From: an uncultured Bacilli bacterium
GTDB lineage: Bacteria; Bacillota_I; Bacilli_A; RF39; UBA660
Length of the DNA stretch: 64,000 nucleotides
Direction of reading: 5' to 3'
NCBI GenBank assembly: GCA_934141575.1
Contig: CAKPCJ010000002.1
Span: 10,231-74,230 of the forward strand
Part shown: piece by piece, positions 18,744 through 28,656 of the stretch
Numbering within the stretch: the stretch's first letter is position 1
How the letters are laid out: each line of letters opens with the position of its first letter
Notes under the pieces: model-generated
Database searches by the model: none
Told to the model about the DNA's origin: nothing
Seen by the model: only the letters and a program-made list of their open reading frames with translations
Program-made: the position numbers and the translations under genes

Positions 18744-18776
18744 AATCATCACCCAATATAATAACTATAACATAAA

Positions 18777-18803
18777 AATAAAAAGAAGAAAATATTCTTC
18801 TTT
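18777..18803 (-). terminator. Intrinsic terminator in the gap upstream of polA
   Basis: AAAGAAGAA (18782-18790) pairs with TTCTTCTTT (18795-18803) around AATA, with T residues continuing in the minus direction. It lies in the 250-bp gap between the large NTase gene and polA and would stop read-through from the accessory block. The rest of the gap holds no gene that I can support. Confidence 0.6.
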
Positions 18804-18997
18804 ATCTATATAAACACTTATCACGTGTCCCTATATATTATGATAATTAAAATTATTTGTTACCTATATTTTAACTGCTTTATTTCTCACTATTTAAATA
18901 ATTTACATAACCATTAATTTTCTAAATTTTAAAACCTAAAATTTCTATTATTGGTATCTTTAAACACTCCAATATATCTTTTATTAATACAATTATT

Positions 18998-21900
18998 TTA
19001 CTTATGAACGCCATTATAATCAATCAATTTGACATTATTTATATAAGTATTTAATACTTGTACCATTTTATTATAGCCATCCTCACTCATATTACTAGAA
19101 ACAAAATTATCATGAGGATATTTTCCTCTTCTACTAGCTAAATGATTTTCACCAAAATCCCATATATAATAACTATCTTTAAATTCTGAAAAATTTTTCC
19201 CAACGGACATTTTGATAAAGTCTGTTGCAGCATCAACAAATGAACCACCATTCTGCAGAATCCAATTTTCAATTCCAACTCCACCAAGGCCTCCTTGAGG
19301 AGTTTCTCCACGATTAGGTTTATATACCCCAGCTTGTTTTAAAACTTCTTTTGCAAGAAGAATATTCGCAACAACATATTTATACTTTTTAGGATCTATT
19401 TTTTTAATTGTAGAAAGCCTATCCTGTAATGCCATATCAGTTGAATATGAAACTTTATCTGTTTTTTTATCAAATGTTATATCTATATCAACTATAGTCT
19501 CTGCATCAATTTCAACATTTTTTAATCTAAAATCACCATCAGCAGTTAATTCTGAAGAACCATCTTTTCCAAAATTTTTAAGCATTTTTTTCTTAAGTTG
19601 TTCAACTTTACATGAATCAGATAATATTGATTTATCTAATCTCATCATAAAGTCAAAATCGCCATCACCAAGTTTATTTGTCCCTCTTCCAGTAGAACCT
19701 GTGTCAATTAATTCGACAATTCCTTCTGTTAAATCGCCATCCATATAAGTCTTCAATTGTAAATCAAGTTCACCAAGAGATTTTTTTATAACCGCAGTAA
19801 TTTTTTCTCTTTTTTCATGAATTTCATAACCATACTTTTCTACTTGATCCGCAAAATGTTGTGTATCCTCTGTTATCAAATTATTTGAAAAAACATAATT
19901 ATTTTCACCATAATATGATAACCCAGACATTTTTTTCCTCAATTTATCATAATCATTTGGAGTAAATATGATTTTACCATTTTTATCAGCAACCGGAATA
20001 TAAAAACCATTCATTGCAATCTCAAGTCCAACCCTAGAATCATAATCTTCCATAACTACATAATTAATTTCACTTGATGCAAATCCTGTTCTAATTCCAT
20101 AATGATCTTTACCAACCACTCCAGTATAAAATACTTCCATTTTAGTCATATCCTTTTTTGCATCAAATGTCCTATTACTATCTCTAGTAATCATAAATCT
20201 ATCATCATTTTTTAATACGAACCATATTGGCCCGTAAGAATTTGCAGCAGTAGAATTTATTTTATCAGATATTGTACTATCATTTGTTATAATCATTGAC
20301 ACATCAGTATCTAGCGGTGTAAAATCACTACCTGCGCTAGCACCAAGATATTCTTTTGAAATACTACCATTTTGTAAGATATCTTTTAAATAATTAACAC
20401 TTCCAATACCTTTAATGAAATCCCCTCGCTCTAAAATCATATCATAACCTGCTGCATTTCTATTTTTTTCATCAGCCGTTGTAATTTTTTTATAAATATA
20501 TTTCTTTGCTTGACTTAATGTATTGATTCCAGCAAATCCACAAAACATCCTAATAACTCTATCACCTAAGTTATAATCCAGCGTTCCGTTTGGCGACATT
20601 TTTTTTGAAAGTTCTAATAAATCGTCCATAACACTCCCAGTTAATTTAACCTCTTCAACCATTTTCTTGGCTTGTAAAGTATTATTATATAAAGTTGCTA
20701 AATGTCTACTAAAAATAAGGAGTTCATCTTTTTCCACTTGATCAAGTTCATCATACTGAATTTGTCCTTTTCTTATACTCTCGTATAATTTCGATGCAAA
20801 ATCAATATTATTTAAATAATCATTAACCGACCTATTATTTGAGCCAAAGGAACACTTAATTAAATCTGAAAAAATTACTATATTTTTCCCCATTAATGTT
20901 GATGATTTCAAAACAGGTGAAATCATAGAATTATCAAAGTTAAATCCTTCAAAATTAGGATGTAATATATCAAAGCAAGAATATATTTTTCCTACTGTAG
21001 GAATATTATTTTTAACAAAGAGTGACTCAATTTTATCAAATGTCTCAAAGGGATTGTCAGACTTTAATATTTGAGGAGCAAGTTCTTTTCTAAATGTAAA
21101 TATTTCACTTGAGTTAGACGTTAAAAGCTTTGATAATATATCCGATGCATATTGTACTTTTTTAGTATCTATATCATTACCACACTCTAATACATATTCT
21201 CTAAAAGCGTCTTTTAGTTCAACATCTGGAATTTTTAAAAATTCAGTAACGCCCTTAAATTTGCCACTATTAATAATATTTTTGAATTGTTTTAATATTT
21301 CACTAAAATTTGATTTTTCAGAAAAAACAAGCTCACTTGATAAAGACCTAGGGAAGAGAAAACATGATTTATCAAAAATAATTTCTAACGCGTTTGAATT
21401 ATCAGTGATAAATTTAATAGTAGTATTAAAATCCGAATTTTCACTTATAAAATGATACAAATTTTCACTCTCTAAATAGGAATCTGATTTTCTTATTTCA
21501 ATATTTCTACTCTTAAAACAAGATTCTAAATTCTTGCCATTTAAATATTCAATATATTCAGGATGTTTCACAAGTAATTGAGGTGTAATTGATTTCGTAT
21601 AAAATGCTTTTTTTAATTCTTCTGGAGATTGATCCGATATAAATAATTCGGGATTTTTTATCCTAAAAGCCCCAGTTATATCTCTATAATCAGGACATTT
21701 ATCCGCAAAAGTAGAATCGCTAGGTCCATACACTATCATTCGTCTAATGGCCTCATAAAACTCATCTTTTGTATATGGCTTGTAAGAGCCAAGATTGTTT
21801 TCGCTATAAATTTCCTTGGTAATTATACTAGTTCTTGTATCCGGATTATTCGTTGCATAATGAAGATATAATGAATACATATTTTTTAGCATTTCATAAT

Positions 21901-22894
21901 TATTTTTAGTAAAAAAATGTCCACATTCATCATCAAATTCAATAACGTTTTTTAAACCATACTCACTTAAAAAAGATAATACATTTCTATTTTTTAAAAT
22001 TGAAAATGGGATTGAAATATCTAATAAATGAAATTCTGACAAATTCAAATATTTTAATTCACTAAGTATTTTATTTGTCACCATCTCATCTGAATTTTTT
22101 GTTAAATATTCTTCAATAGATGAATATTTAAAAAGTTGATTATACTGTTCATTTGTCAAACTTGAGTTATTAAATTCTTGATCAATCGTATCTAAAATCG
22201 AGTCTGTCACTTTCTTTATGACTTTTTTTCTTTCAAATTCACTCTTTGAATTATTTATTTCACTTATAAATGTATAAATATTCGTTTTTAAAAGTATCAA
22301 TTCTGCAATGCTATCAAATTCACCCATAAACTGCTTTAACTGATTATCACTAATTCCAAATTCATTATTACGATCTCTAATCAAACAATAACTTAAATCC
22401 TTGTCCTTGTATAAATCCCAATTAAAAATCAACTCTTTAAGAGAAAGCTCCCCATGATTAAATTTCCATTTTTGACTACGCAAATCATCAGAATCGCCTT
22501 CTAAAATAGGTAATATTCTATCCTTGTAAAACTCTTTCATACTTGATGAATAATCACTAGGTTTCATTTGATCTTTGATCATTTCATACAAAGTCTCATT
22601 TAAATTCTGAATATTTTCGTCAAAACTCATTATAATCTTTTTTAAATCATTTTCACCATTATAAATACCATAATCTAGCAATTCCCAATCTAACTGTTTT
22701 GCTTTTTCCAACCCAAACTTTTTCACTATTTGTCTATCTCTAACATCTAAACAGGTTATTGGAATCTTATCATCTAATTTATATTCTATAAACTCACTAA
22801 ATAAAAGTGTACAATTATAAACTTTAAATAAAATATCTTTCGGAAGATCTAGTTTTTTACGAAATATTTGAGTTCTTTGATACTTATACCTCAC
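18998..22894 (-). CDS. Large protein: CCA/OAS-like nucleotidyltransferase with possible ART-like domain
   Basis: A protein of about 1300 residues of unknown function, with no signal peptide or membrane helix. The C terminus (about 1035-1290) has a pol-beta-type nucleotidyltransferase signature: 'GSTGRGT', then 'GDGDFDF' about 10 residues on (first two metal aspartates, about 1080), then 'VDIDITF' (third Asp, about 1140). A following helical segment with 'GGLGGVGIEN' and 'GGSFVDA' resembles class I (archaeal-type) CCA-adding enzymes. The segment at about 815-1000 ('LERGDFIKG', 'YLKDILQNGSISKEYLG', 'TPLDTDVS') may be ART-like; this is weaker. The first 800 residues are helical and unrecognised. 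The start is probably the GTG at 22894, 5 nt after AGGTGA; the frame opens at 22903. It could be a toxin, an RNA modifier or a signalling enzyme. Confidence 0.7.
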   Translation of the reverse strand: MRYKYQRTQIFRKKLDLPKDILFKVYNCTLLFSEFIEYKLDDKIPITCLDVRDRQIVKKFGLEKAKQLDWELLDYGIYNGENDLKKIIMSFDENIQNLNETLYEMIKDQMKPSDYSSSMKEFYKDRILPILEGDSDDLRSQKWKFNHGELSLKELIFNWDLYKDKDLSYCLIRDRNNEFGISDNQLKQFMGEFDSIAELILLKTNIYTFISEINNSKSEFERKKVIKKVTDSILDTIDQEFNNSSLTNEQYNQLFKYSSIEEYLTKNSDEMVTNKILSELKYLNLSEFHLLDISIPFSILKNRNVLSFLSEYGLKNVIEFDDECGHFFTKNNYEMLKNMYSLYLHYATNNPDTRTSIITKEIYSENNLGSYKPYTKDEFYEAIRRMIVYGPSDSTFADKCPDYRDITGAFRIKNPELFISDQSPEELKKAFYTKSITPQLLVKHPEYIEYLNGKNLESCFKSRNIEIRKSDSYLESENLYHFISENSDFNTTIKFITDNSNALEIIFDKSCFLFPRSLSSELVFSEKSNFSEILKQFKNIINSGKFKGVTEFLKIPDVELKDAFREYVLECGNDIDTKKVQYASDILSKLLTSNSSEIFTFRKELAPQILKSDNPFETFDKIESLFVKNNIPTVGKIYSCFDILHPNFEGFNFDNSMISPVLKSSTLMGKNIVIFSDLIKCSFGSNNRSVNDYLNNIDFASKLYESIRKGQIQYDELDQVEKDELLIFSRHLATLYNNTLQAKKMVEEVKLTGSVMDDLLELSKKMSPNGTLDYNLGDRVIRMFCGFAGINTLSQAKKYIYKKITTADEKNRNAAGYDMILERGDFIKGIGSVNYLKDILQNGSISKEYLGASAGSDFTPLDTDVSMIITNDSTISDKINSTAANSYGPIWFVLKNDDRFMITRDSNRTFDAKKDMTKMEVFYTGVVGKDHYGIRTGFASSEINYVVMEDYDSRVGLEIAMNGFYIPVADKNGKIIFTPNDYDKLRKKMSGLSYYGENNYVFSNNLITEDTQHFADQVEKYGYEIHEKREKITAVIKKSLGELDLQLKTYMDGDLTEGIVELIDTGSTGRGTNKLGDGDFDFMMRLDKSILSDSCKVEQLKKKMLKNFGKDGSSELTADGDFRLKNVEIDAETIVDIDITFDKKTDKVSYSTDMALQDRLSTIKKIDPKKYKYVVANILLAKEVLKQAGVYKPNRGETPQGGLGGVGIENWILQNGGSFVDAATDFIKMSVGKNFSEFKDSYYIWDFGENHLASRRGKYPHDNFVSSNMSEDGYNKMVQVLNTYINNVKLIDYNGVHK

Positions 22895-22965
22895 TACTAT
22901 CACCTACAACTATTTTATCACATTTATAACTTATAATCCAAATATATAAAAATTAACTGGTTAAT

Positions 22966-22994
22966 AAAAAAACTACCAATAATTATATTGATAG
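22966..22994 (-). terminator. Intrinsic terminator after the GNAT gene
   Basis: On the minus strand CTATCAATA (22986-22994) pairs with TATTGGTAG (22973-22981, one G-T pair) around TAAT, followed by a run of seven T. It ends the ParB-like/GNAT operon before the large NTase gene. Confidence 0.75.
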
Positions 22995-23035
22995 CCTTTT
23001 AAACATTAAATCATTCTTTCATATATTTATGAAAT

Positions 23036-23386
23036 TTAAATATTCATTTCATAAAAATTAAAATCAAAAGAACTTCTAATTATCTTATATTTTTCGTGTT
23101 CTAATATTCTTAACATCTGAGTATTATTTTTCTCTATTTCTAAAGAAATTACATTTATATTTAACTTTCTAAACTCATTAATAAGTAAATTAAATGCCTC
23201 TTTACCATAATTATTTCCTCTATATTCTGGTTTAATATAAATATACATCATATTATTACCTTTTTTTGATATAGCTGATATACCAATCATTGCATTATTT
23301 AAAAGTATTTCATAATAAAAATCATATTCTACATGTCTTTCTAAAAATATGCTTGAAACACTATTATTACTTTTTAATGTTACCAT
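23036..23386 (-). CDS. GNAT family N-acetyltransferase
   Basis: A 116-residue acetyltransferase. The acetyl-CoA pyrophosphate-binding motif is 'RGNNYGKEA' (about 76-84, the RxxGxG/A type), preceded by the strand 'MYIYIKPEY'. A later 'NTQMLRILEHEKY' (about 98-110) matches motif B. It is shorter than most GNATs, lacking part of the N terminus, but the core is complete. It starts 20 nt inside the end of the ParB-like gene, so the two are coupled. The substrate is unknown. Confidence 0.78.
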   Translation of the reverse strand: MVTLKSNNSVSSIFLERHVEYDFYYEILLNNAMIGISAISKKGNNMMYIYIKPEYRGNNYGKEAFNLLINEFRKLNINVISLEIEKNNTQMLRILEHEKYKIIRSSFDFNFYEMNI

Positions 23387-24347
23387 CTTTTTCTCCCTCC
23401 ATTGTAAAGTTAAAATCTAATATATCTTTAAAATATGATTGCATAAATTCATTAAAAGATTTATATTTTAAAGTTTGTTCTTTTAATTGGTCAATTGCAT
23501 TTGCTGTAAATCTATTTGACTTTAAAATCATATTTTTCGTAAATAATATTAATTCTTCATCAGAAAGAATTGTAGATTCACCCTTAAAGTTTTTCAAAAC
23601 AGAACGCCCAGTTTTACTATAATTACTATCATATTCATTTCCCAAATGAACATAGCTATTTAGATATTGTTCCATTCTTTCACTAGTTTCATATATTCGT
23701 TTAGTTTGATCAAAGCAAATATATTTATGTAAACAATACACCGTCTCACCCTTAAAATTCGTAGTCTTTTCAACTTTAGTATAAAATTCATCCATACAAC
23801 TTATTGGTTGAAACATATTAATCAAATATTTGCAATATGTTTTTATAAAATCAATTTTTGTGGTTTTAACTGGTATTGTATATCTTTTTTGCAATTCATC
23901 TTTTTCTTCATCACTATTACACCTGCATTTTGCAGATAAATACAATAATCTCATTACCATAAAACGGTGCATACCATTAGTGAACACCAAGTATTTATTT
24001 GTATCAAATTCGATCAAACCCATTGGTTCTTCCCTGAAACTTCTCTGTAAGCCATTAATAACATTAGCATCATCATATTCAAGCATGCTTATAGCTCTAG
24101 AATGATAACCATCTCCGCCTTCACAAAAAAATGAATCTAACGCATAAGGAAAAAACTTTGGAATACTATTTGAAATAGAATATATTCCTATCATATTTTC
24201 TACAGACACATCTTCATTAATTGATTCGCCCTGTATTTCATATTTACTTATTATTTCGTTTACACTTCTTCCATCATATATATTTTCATCAATTTGAGAT
24301 ATATCTATAGAATTTTTTTCAATAAATTTTTTATTACAATCATTCAT
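23367..24347 (-). CDS. Unknown protein with ParB/sulfiredoxin-like motif
   Basis: A 326-residue cytoplasmic protein. The segment 'GLIEFDTNKYLVFTNGMHRFMVMRLL' (about 110-135, motif N124-G-M-H127-R128) resembles the GxHR box of ParB/Srx-fold domains, where a strand precedes 'GxHR' and a helix follows. The remainder is not recognisable, and no helix-turn-helix DNA-binding region is obvious, so a partition role is unlikely. It overlaps the start of the GNAT gene by 20 nt. The fold guess is weak; the gene is real. Confidence 0.45.
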   Translation of the reverse strand: MNDCNKKFIEKNSIDISQIDENIYDGRSVNEIISKYEIQGESINEDVSVENMIGIYSISNSIPKFFPYALDSFFCEGGDGYHSRAISMLEYDDANVINGLQRSFREEPMGLIEFDTNKYLVFTNGMHRFMVMRLLYLSAKCRCNSDEEKDELQKRYTIPVKTTKIDFIKTYCKYLINMFQPISCMDEFYTKVEKTTNFKGETVYCLHKYICFDQTKRIYETSERMEQYLNSYVHLGNEYDSNYSKTGRSVLKNFKGESTILSDEELILFTKNMILKSNRFTANAIDQLKEQTLKYKSFNEFMQSYFKDILDFNFTMEGEKDGNIKK

Positions 24348-24390
24348 ATTATCACGCCCTACAAATAAATTATATCATATGATTAATATT

Positions 24391-24627
24391 TTAAATTATT
24401 AACTTTAGTGCCTTCCCATTAATTATTTTTTTATTCTCAAAATACATTTTTTTTGCTAGATAATACTGCTGTTCATCTAGGTAAGTATCCACACCAAATT
24501 TTGTTTTATCAGTTCTTACAAAGTCAAATTTTTCCATTATCATCCAAGAATCTTGATTTACAATTGCTTCCTCTGTTTTAATCTCATCGATTCCGCATTC
24601 GTTTCTATTTCTTTCTATGGTACGCAA
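24391..24627 (-). pseudogene. Remnant of a GNAT acetyltransferase (3' fragment)
   Basis: A 78-codon frame that opens with a TTG inside the end of comEC and has no ribosome binding site. Its middle, 'NQDSWMIMEKFDFVRTD' (about 24-40), looks like the C-terminal motif of GNAT enzymes (NxxSxxxxEKxGF), but no acetyl-CoA-binding motif A exists upstream, where comEC is intact. The simplest reading is that the 5' part was lost when this block joined comEC. A short real gene starting at the ATG at 24543 cannot be excluded. Confidence 0.45.
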
Positions 24628-26696
24628 GTTTCAATTTCTATTTTATTATTTTTAATTTTGAACACAACACTACCATGCTTGTCTGTTCTAAATATTGTTG
24701 AATCCTCTAAACTATTTAAAACTTCTTTATTTGGATGACCATATCTATTATTTTTACCAACACTAATAATGGAATAATTTGGACTTATTTCATTAATAAA
24801 CTCCTTACTACTACTTGTTTTACTTCCGTGATGTCCTATCTTTAATACATCTATATTATTTAGATTGTATTTATTTAGAATATCTTTCTCTTTATCTATT
24901 CCTGCATCACCCATAAAAAGAAATTTATAATTATTATAATTAAAATAAATTACATTAGAATTATCATTTTCATTATCATACTCTTTTGTATTTAAAAACT
25001 CTAATTTATAATTGTCAATAGTTATCTCTTTAATGCATGAATAATATTTTATCTTCTTTTTATCTAATATTTTAATTAGTTCTTTTTCTAAGTCGTTATA
25101 CTCTCCACAATTAAATATCACTTTCCCTACTTTAAAATTATTAACTAAGTTAATAGCTTCTCCCATATGATCATAATCACCATGCGAAATTATTAAATAA
25201 TCCAAATTTTTAATTCCCAATCTATTCAAAGATGGAATAATTAATTGGGTAGCTAAACTGTAATTACTACAACCAAGTTCACTATCACAATAATTTATCT
25301 TTCCACCTGTATCTATAAGTATATTTAAAGAATTATGTGGAAAACTTATAAGTGCAGAATCTCCTTGGCCTACATCAAAATAATATACACAATATTTATT
25401 ATTAAAATAAATGATATTATAATGAATTATTAAAATAGAAATGAATAAAAATATAAACTTTTTATTCTTATAAAATAAAAGTAAAAGTACATAATATAAA
25501 ATTATAATCATAATGTTAGGTTTAGCAAAACTTAATCTAAATAAAGAAAATGAATTAATAAAATTCGTCATAAACGAAAATATATTAAATAACGCATATA
25601 ACAAAAAATCAAATACCGGAAAAACAAATGTAATAATACACAAAGGAAATAGTATATAAGATACAAATGGAACAAATAATACGTTAGCAAATATACTTAT
25701 AAGATTTATTTCACCAAAATAATATACCATTATTGGAATTGTTGATATGTATGAAATAAAAGATACCAAAAACAAACTTTTAATTTTATTTTTACTAGCA
25801 ATAAACTTTGAAAATAATACTAAGAAAAAACACACAATTATTGAAATTTGCAATCCCATATTGTATAAATTCATTGGATTAATTATTAATAAAATTATAT
25901 AAACAATTACAACAATCTCTATATTAGAAAATAGATTCTTTTTCTTATTAAATCTCAAAAATAACGCAAAAAGGCACGCTCTCAAGGCAGTAACTGAAAA
26001 ATTTATAAGAAATAAATAAAATAACATAAACAATACTATAAATATATTTTTAAAAATTTTATTAGTTTTATTTAAAAATTTAGAAAGTAATAATATGATA
26101 AGGCTTATATGCATACCAGATATAGAAAATAAATGCGCTATTCCAATTTTTCTATAGCTATTCATATCGTTATCCAATATATATGAAGCATCACCTAATA
26201 TAAATGAAAATATATAACTACTAGAATACTTAAACGAATTTATTCTATTAACAACTTTTTGTTTTAATAAATATAGTATATTCGTATTATTCTTTATTTT
26301 TTTGAATGACTGCATTTTAAATATATAATATATACCGTTATTTTTTAAATATTTTCTATAATTAAACATATTAAAGTTTGTGCTATCAGATGGAATAGAA
26401 AATTTACCATAAATTTCTAAATAATCCCCTAATTTTATCTCATTAAACATATTATTTTTTTCTAGGTTTGTATTTATATAATAATTAACTAATACTTTTT
26501 CCTTAGCTCTTAAATTTATTGTAAGTTTTGAATTATCCAAACTAATTTTTGTAACATAACCTCTTATTACCTCTTCATTACCCTTATATAATGATGTACT
26601 AAAAAAAATATTATTCATGATAATGCTTATTAATAAAACACCTAATAAAACCAAAAAAACTATTATCTTAAATAGAAATATATTCCTTAATTGCAT
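24615..26696 (-). CDS. comEC: Competence protein ComEC/Rec2, DNA uptake channel
   Basis: Polytopic membrane channel that brings single-stranded transforming DNA into the cytoplasm. The 693-residue protein has N-terminal membrane helices, an OB-like DUF4131 segment (about 30-150), the Competence membrane domain beginning near 'FSISGMHISL' (about 190), and a C-terminal metallo-beta-lactamase domain. That domain keeps 'DVGQGDSALI', 'DTGG', 'SHGDYDHMG' (HxDxDH) and 'IGHHGSKTS', so the nuclease-like site appears complete. It starts 29 nt inside the end of comEA, the usual comEA-comEC order. The TTG of a broken GNAT gene lies at its 3' end. Confidence 0.95.
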   Translation of the reverse strand: MQLRNIFLFKIIVFLVLLGVLLISIIMNNIFFSTSLYKGNEEVIRGYVTKISLDNSKLTINLRAKEKVLVNYYINTNLEKNNMFNEIKLGDYLEIYGKFSIPSDSTNFNMFNYRKYLKNNGIYYIFKMQSFKKIKNNTNILYLLKQKVVNRINSFKYSSSYIFSFILGDASYILDNDMNSYRKIGIAHLFSISGMHISLIILLLSKFLNKTNKIFKNIFIVLFMLFYLFLINFSVTALRACLFALFLRFNKKKNLFSNIEIVVIVYIILLIINPMNLYNMGLQISIIVCFFLVLFSKFIASKNKIKSLFLVSFISYISTIPIMVYYFGEINLISIFANVLFVPFVSYILFPLCIITFVFPVFDFLLYALFNIFSFMTNFINSFSLFRLSFAKPNIMIIILYYVLLLLFYKNKKFIFLFISILIIHYNIIYFNNKYCVYYFDVGQGDSALISFPHNSLNILIDTGGKINYCDSELGCSNYSLATQLIIPSLNRLGIKNLDYLIISHGDYDHMGEAINLVNNFKVGKVIFNCGEYNDLEKELIKILDKKKIKYYSCIKEITIDNYKLEFLNTKEYDNENDNSNVIYFNYNNYKFLFMGDAGIDKEKDILNKYNLNNIDVLKIGHHGSKTSSSKEFINEISPNYSIISVGKNNRYGHPNKEVLNSLEDSTIFRTDKHGSVVFKIKNNKIEIETCVP

Positions 26697-27309
26697 TAAA
26701 TAAAGATTCCCCTATTCCCTTTACATTCATAATATCTTCTATTTTTTCAAATTGTTTTGAGTTTCTATATTCAATTATAGACTTTGCTTTGGATTCTCCT
26801 ATACCAGGAATTGTTATAAGTTCTTCCAAAGTAGCTTTATTTAATGAAACTAAATTATTATCTGTTACGTCTTTTAAACAAGCATCATTTACAACCTTTG
26901 GACATTCACATTTTTCTTCAACCACAACGATATTTTTTTCTTTAAACTGATTTATTTCATCGTTAGTATAAATTATTATGCTCATTTCATCAGATATTTT
27001 CTTACTCAAATTTATATATCTAGTATTTGCAGAATCGGTAAACCCACCTGCAATAGAAACAACATCAATTACTCTAGAATTTGACTTCATCTTATAAACT
27101 CCAGGATTTACAACCGCACCTTTTATTTCAACTGTATATGTATCCTCTACAATTGTAATATTATTTGAAGCTACATCTTCAACTTCAACTTTATCATTAA
27201 CCTCAGCATTATTAGAGCTAAAATAGTATACTCCTGCAAATAAACAAAGTGATAATAAAACACAAGAAATTAATATAATCTTATTTTTATATAATTTTAA
27301 ATATTTCAT
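26668..27309 (-). CDS. comEA: ComEA family DNA-binding protein
   Basis: Membrane-anchored receptor for double-stranded DNA in transformation. It has an N-terminal membrane helix (about 9-30), an SLBB domain with 'VEIKGAVVNPGVYKM' (about 62-76) and a C-terminal double helix-hairpin-helix, 'LNKATLEELITIPGIGESKA' (about 156-175) and 'VKGIGESLFNAI'. Length 213 is normal. Coupled to comEC by overlap. A CECP-type cysteine cluster in the linker (about 132-143) is a minor oddity. Confidence 0.93.
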   Translation of the reverse strand: MKYLKLYKNKIILISCVLLSLCLFAGVYYFSSNNAEVNDKVEVEDVASNNITIVEDTYTVEIKGAVVNPGVYKMKSNSRVIDVVSIAGGFTDSANTRYINLSKKISDEMSIIIYTNDEINQFKEKNIVVVEEKCECPKVVNDACLKDVTDNNLVSLNKATLEELITIPGIGESKAKSIIEYRNSKQFEKIEDIMNVKGIGESLFNAIKEYISI

Positions 27310-27340
27310 AAAAAAATAACCTCCTCAAAGAGATTATTCT

Positions 27341-28540
27341 TTATACATTTCCATTTTCCTTCCTTAATATTTTTCTTTTTGCATCATAGTTTTCTATACA
27401 TACTCTTTGTACAAGTGATAACGCAATAACCAAAGTAAGAGCCGAACTACCACCATAACTTAAAAATGGTAATGGAACACCTGTCATTGGAAAAAGTCCA
27501 AATACTCCACCAAGATTTACTACAATATGTGAAAAAATATAGATAGCTACGCCATACGCTATTACAGAATTTCTCAAATTAGAAGCATTTCTAGCAATCT
27601 TTAAAATTCTATACAAAATTAAAATATAAATTGCCATTACTATTAAAAATGCAATACACCCTAGTTCTTCAACAACTATAACCATAATAAAATCATTATG
27701 AGGTTCAGGAAGATATAAATATTTTTGTGTGCTTTTTCCAAATCCACTTCCAAATACCCCACCATTATTCATAGCAATAAAACCATTGCATAATTGATAA
27801 CCAGTTGATTCAGTGTATCTACTGCAAGGATCCTTAAAGTTTAGACGATCTAACTGAGTTTGTGAAAGAATTTTATCTTTTAAATTAAATCCAAATAATA
27901 AAATAACACCTATTGCTATTATGGCACACGCTATACCACTTATCACTATTTTTTTAAACCTATCAATAGGTAATGCAATAAAAACCATAGCAACTATACT
28001 AGCAATTATAATAGCAGTTCCTAAATCTGGTTGTAAAAATACCAAGCCAAAAACCAAAATTGCTATAAAAATAGGAACTAAAACTGCAATCCAACTTTCC
28101 TTGCACTTTAATCTATATTTTTCATAATAAGCACCAAAAAACATTATAAGAACAACTTTAGCAAATTCACTAGGCTGTATAGAATAAAAACCTAAATCTA
28201 TCCAACTTTTAGCACCCCTTGTAGAATCTCCAAATACAGGCAAGTATGTTAATGTTAAAAGTAATAATCCACCTACTACAACAGAAATAAAATAATAATA
28301 TCTACTAGGAATCTTTATAAGCAAAATAAAAATAAAAAACGATATAAACAGTGTAACAGCTTGCTTAGTAAGATATGAAAAAGGATTTTTTCCTTTCATT
28401 GATAAACTTACGTTTGAAGCTGAGAATATCATTAAAAGTCCAAAAATGAATAAAATAACTGTAAATATTAAAATAATTTTATCTATCTTCTTAAAATCTT
28501 CCTTTAATTTAAGAGATTTCATTTTTGCCATTGTACTCAA
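27341..28540 (-). CDS. ftsW: SEDS peptidoglycan polymerase FtsW
   Basis: Membrane glycosyltransferase of the SEDS family that polymerises lipid II at the septum with a class B PBP. About ten membrane helices are visible, with 'FLQPDLGTAI' (about 168-177), the extracellular 'PEPHNDFI' (about 278-285) and 'LPFLSYGGSSAL' near the end (about 359-370). FtsW fits better than RodA because of 'GVPLPFLSYGG', but SpoVE-type paralogues look alike. The ATG at 28531 has better spacing from GAGAGG than the TTG at 28540. It lies upstream of comEA-comEC on the same strand. Confidence 0.87.
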   Translation of the reverse strand: MSTMAKMKSLKLKEDFKKIDKIILIFTVILFIFGLLMIFSASNVSLSMKGKNPFSYLTKQAVTLFISFFIFILLIKIPSRYYYFISVVVGGLLLLTLTYLPVFGDSTRGAKSWIDLGFYSIQPSEFAKVVLIMFFGAYYEKYRLKCKESWIAVLVPIFIAILVFGLVFLQPDLGTAIIIASIVAMVFIALPIDRFKKIVISGIACAIIAIGVILLFGFNLKDKILSQTQLDRLNFKDPCSRYTESTGYQLCNGFIAMNNGGVFGSGFGKSTQKYLYLPEPHNDFIMVIVVEELGCIAFLIVMAIYILILYRILKIARNASNLRNSVIAYGVAIYIFSHIVVNLGGVFGLFPMTGVPLPFLSYGGSSALTLVIALSLVQRVCIENYDAKRKILRKENGNV

Positions 28541-28656
28541 ATCCTCTCTTATACTATAATACCATAAATATTACAACTTTTTTTAATTTAATAGACTTTT
28601 GCAATGTCAAAACGTAAAGTACTTTAATATATTATAAATGAAAAGGAGGTAGAAAT

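Noticed and set aside
18804..18997. A gene or RNA in the gap after the large NTase gene
   Set aside because: No frame with a ribosome binding site and no convincing RNA structure apart from the terminator at 18777-18803.
23367..24347. ParB partition protein
   Set aside because: Only the GMHR-like box is present; no DNA-binding helix-turn-helix and no ParA neighbour.
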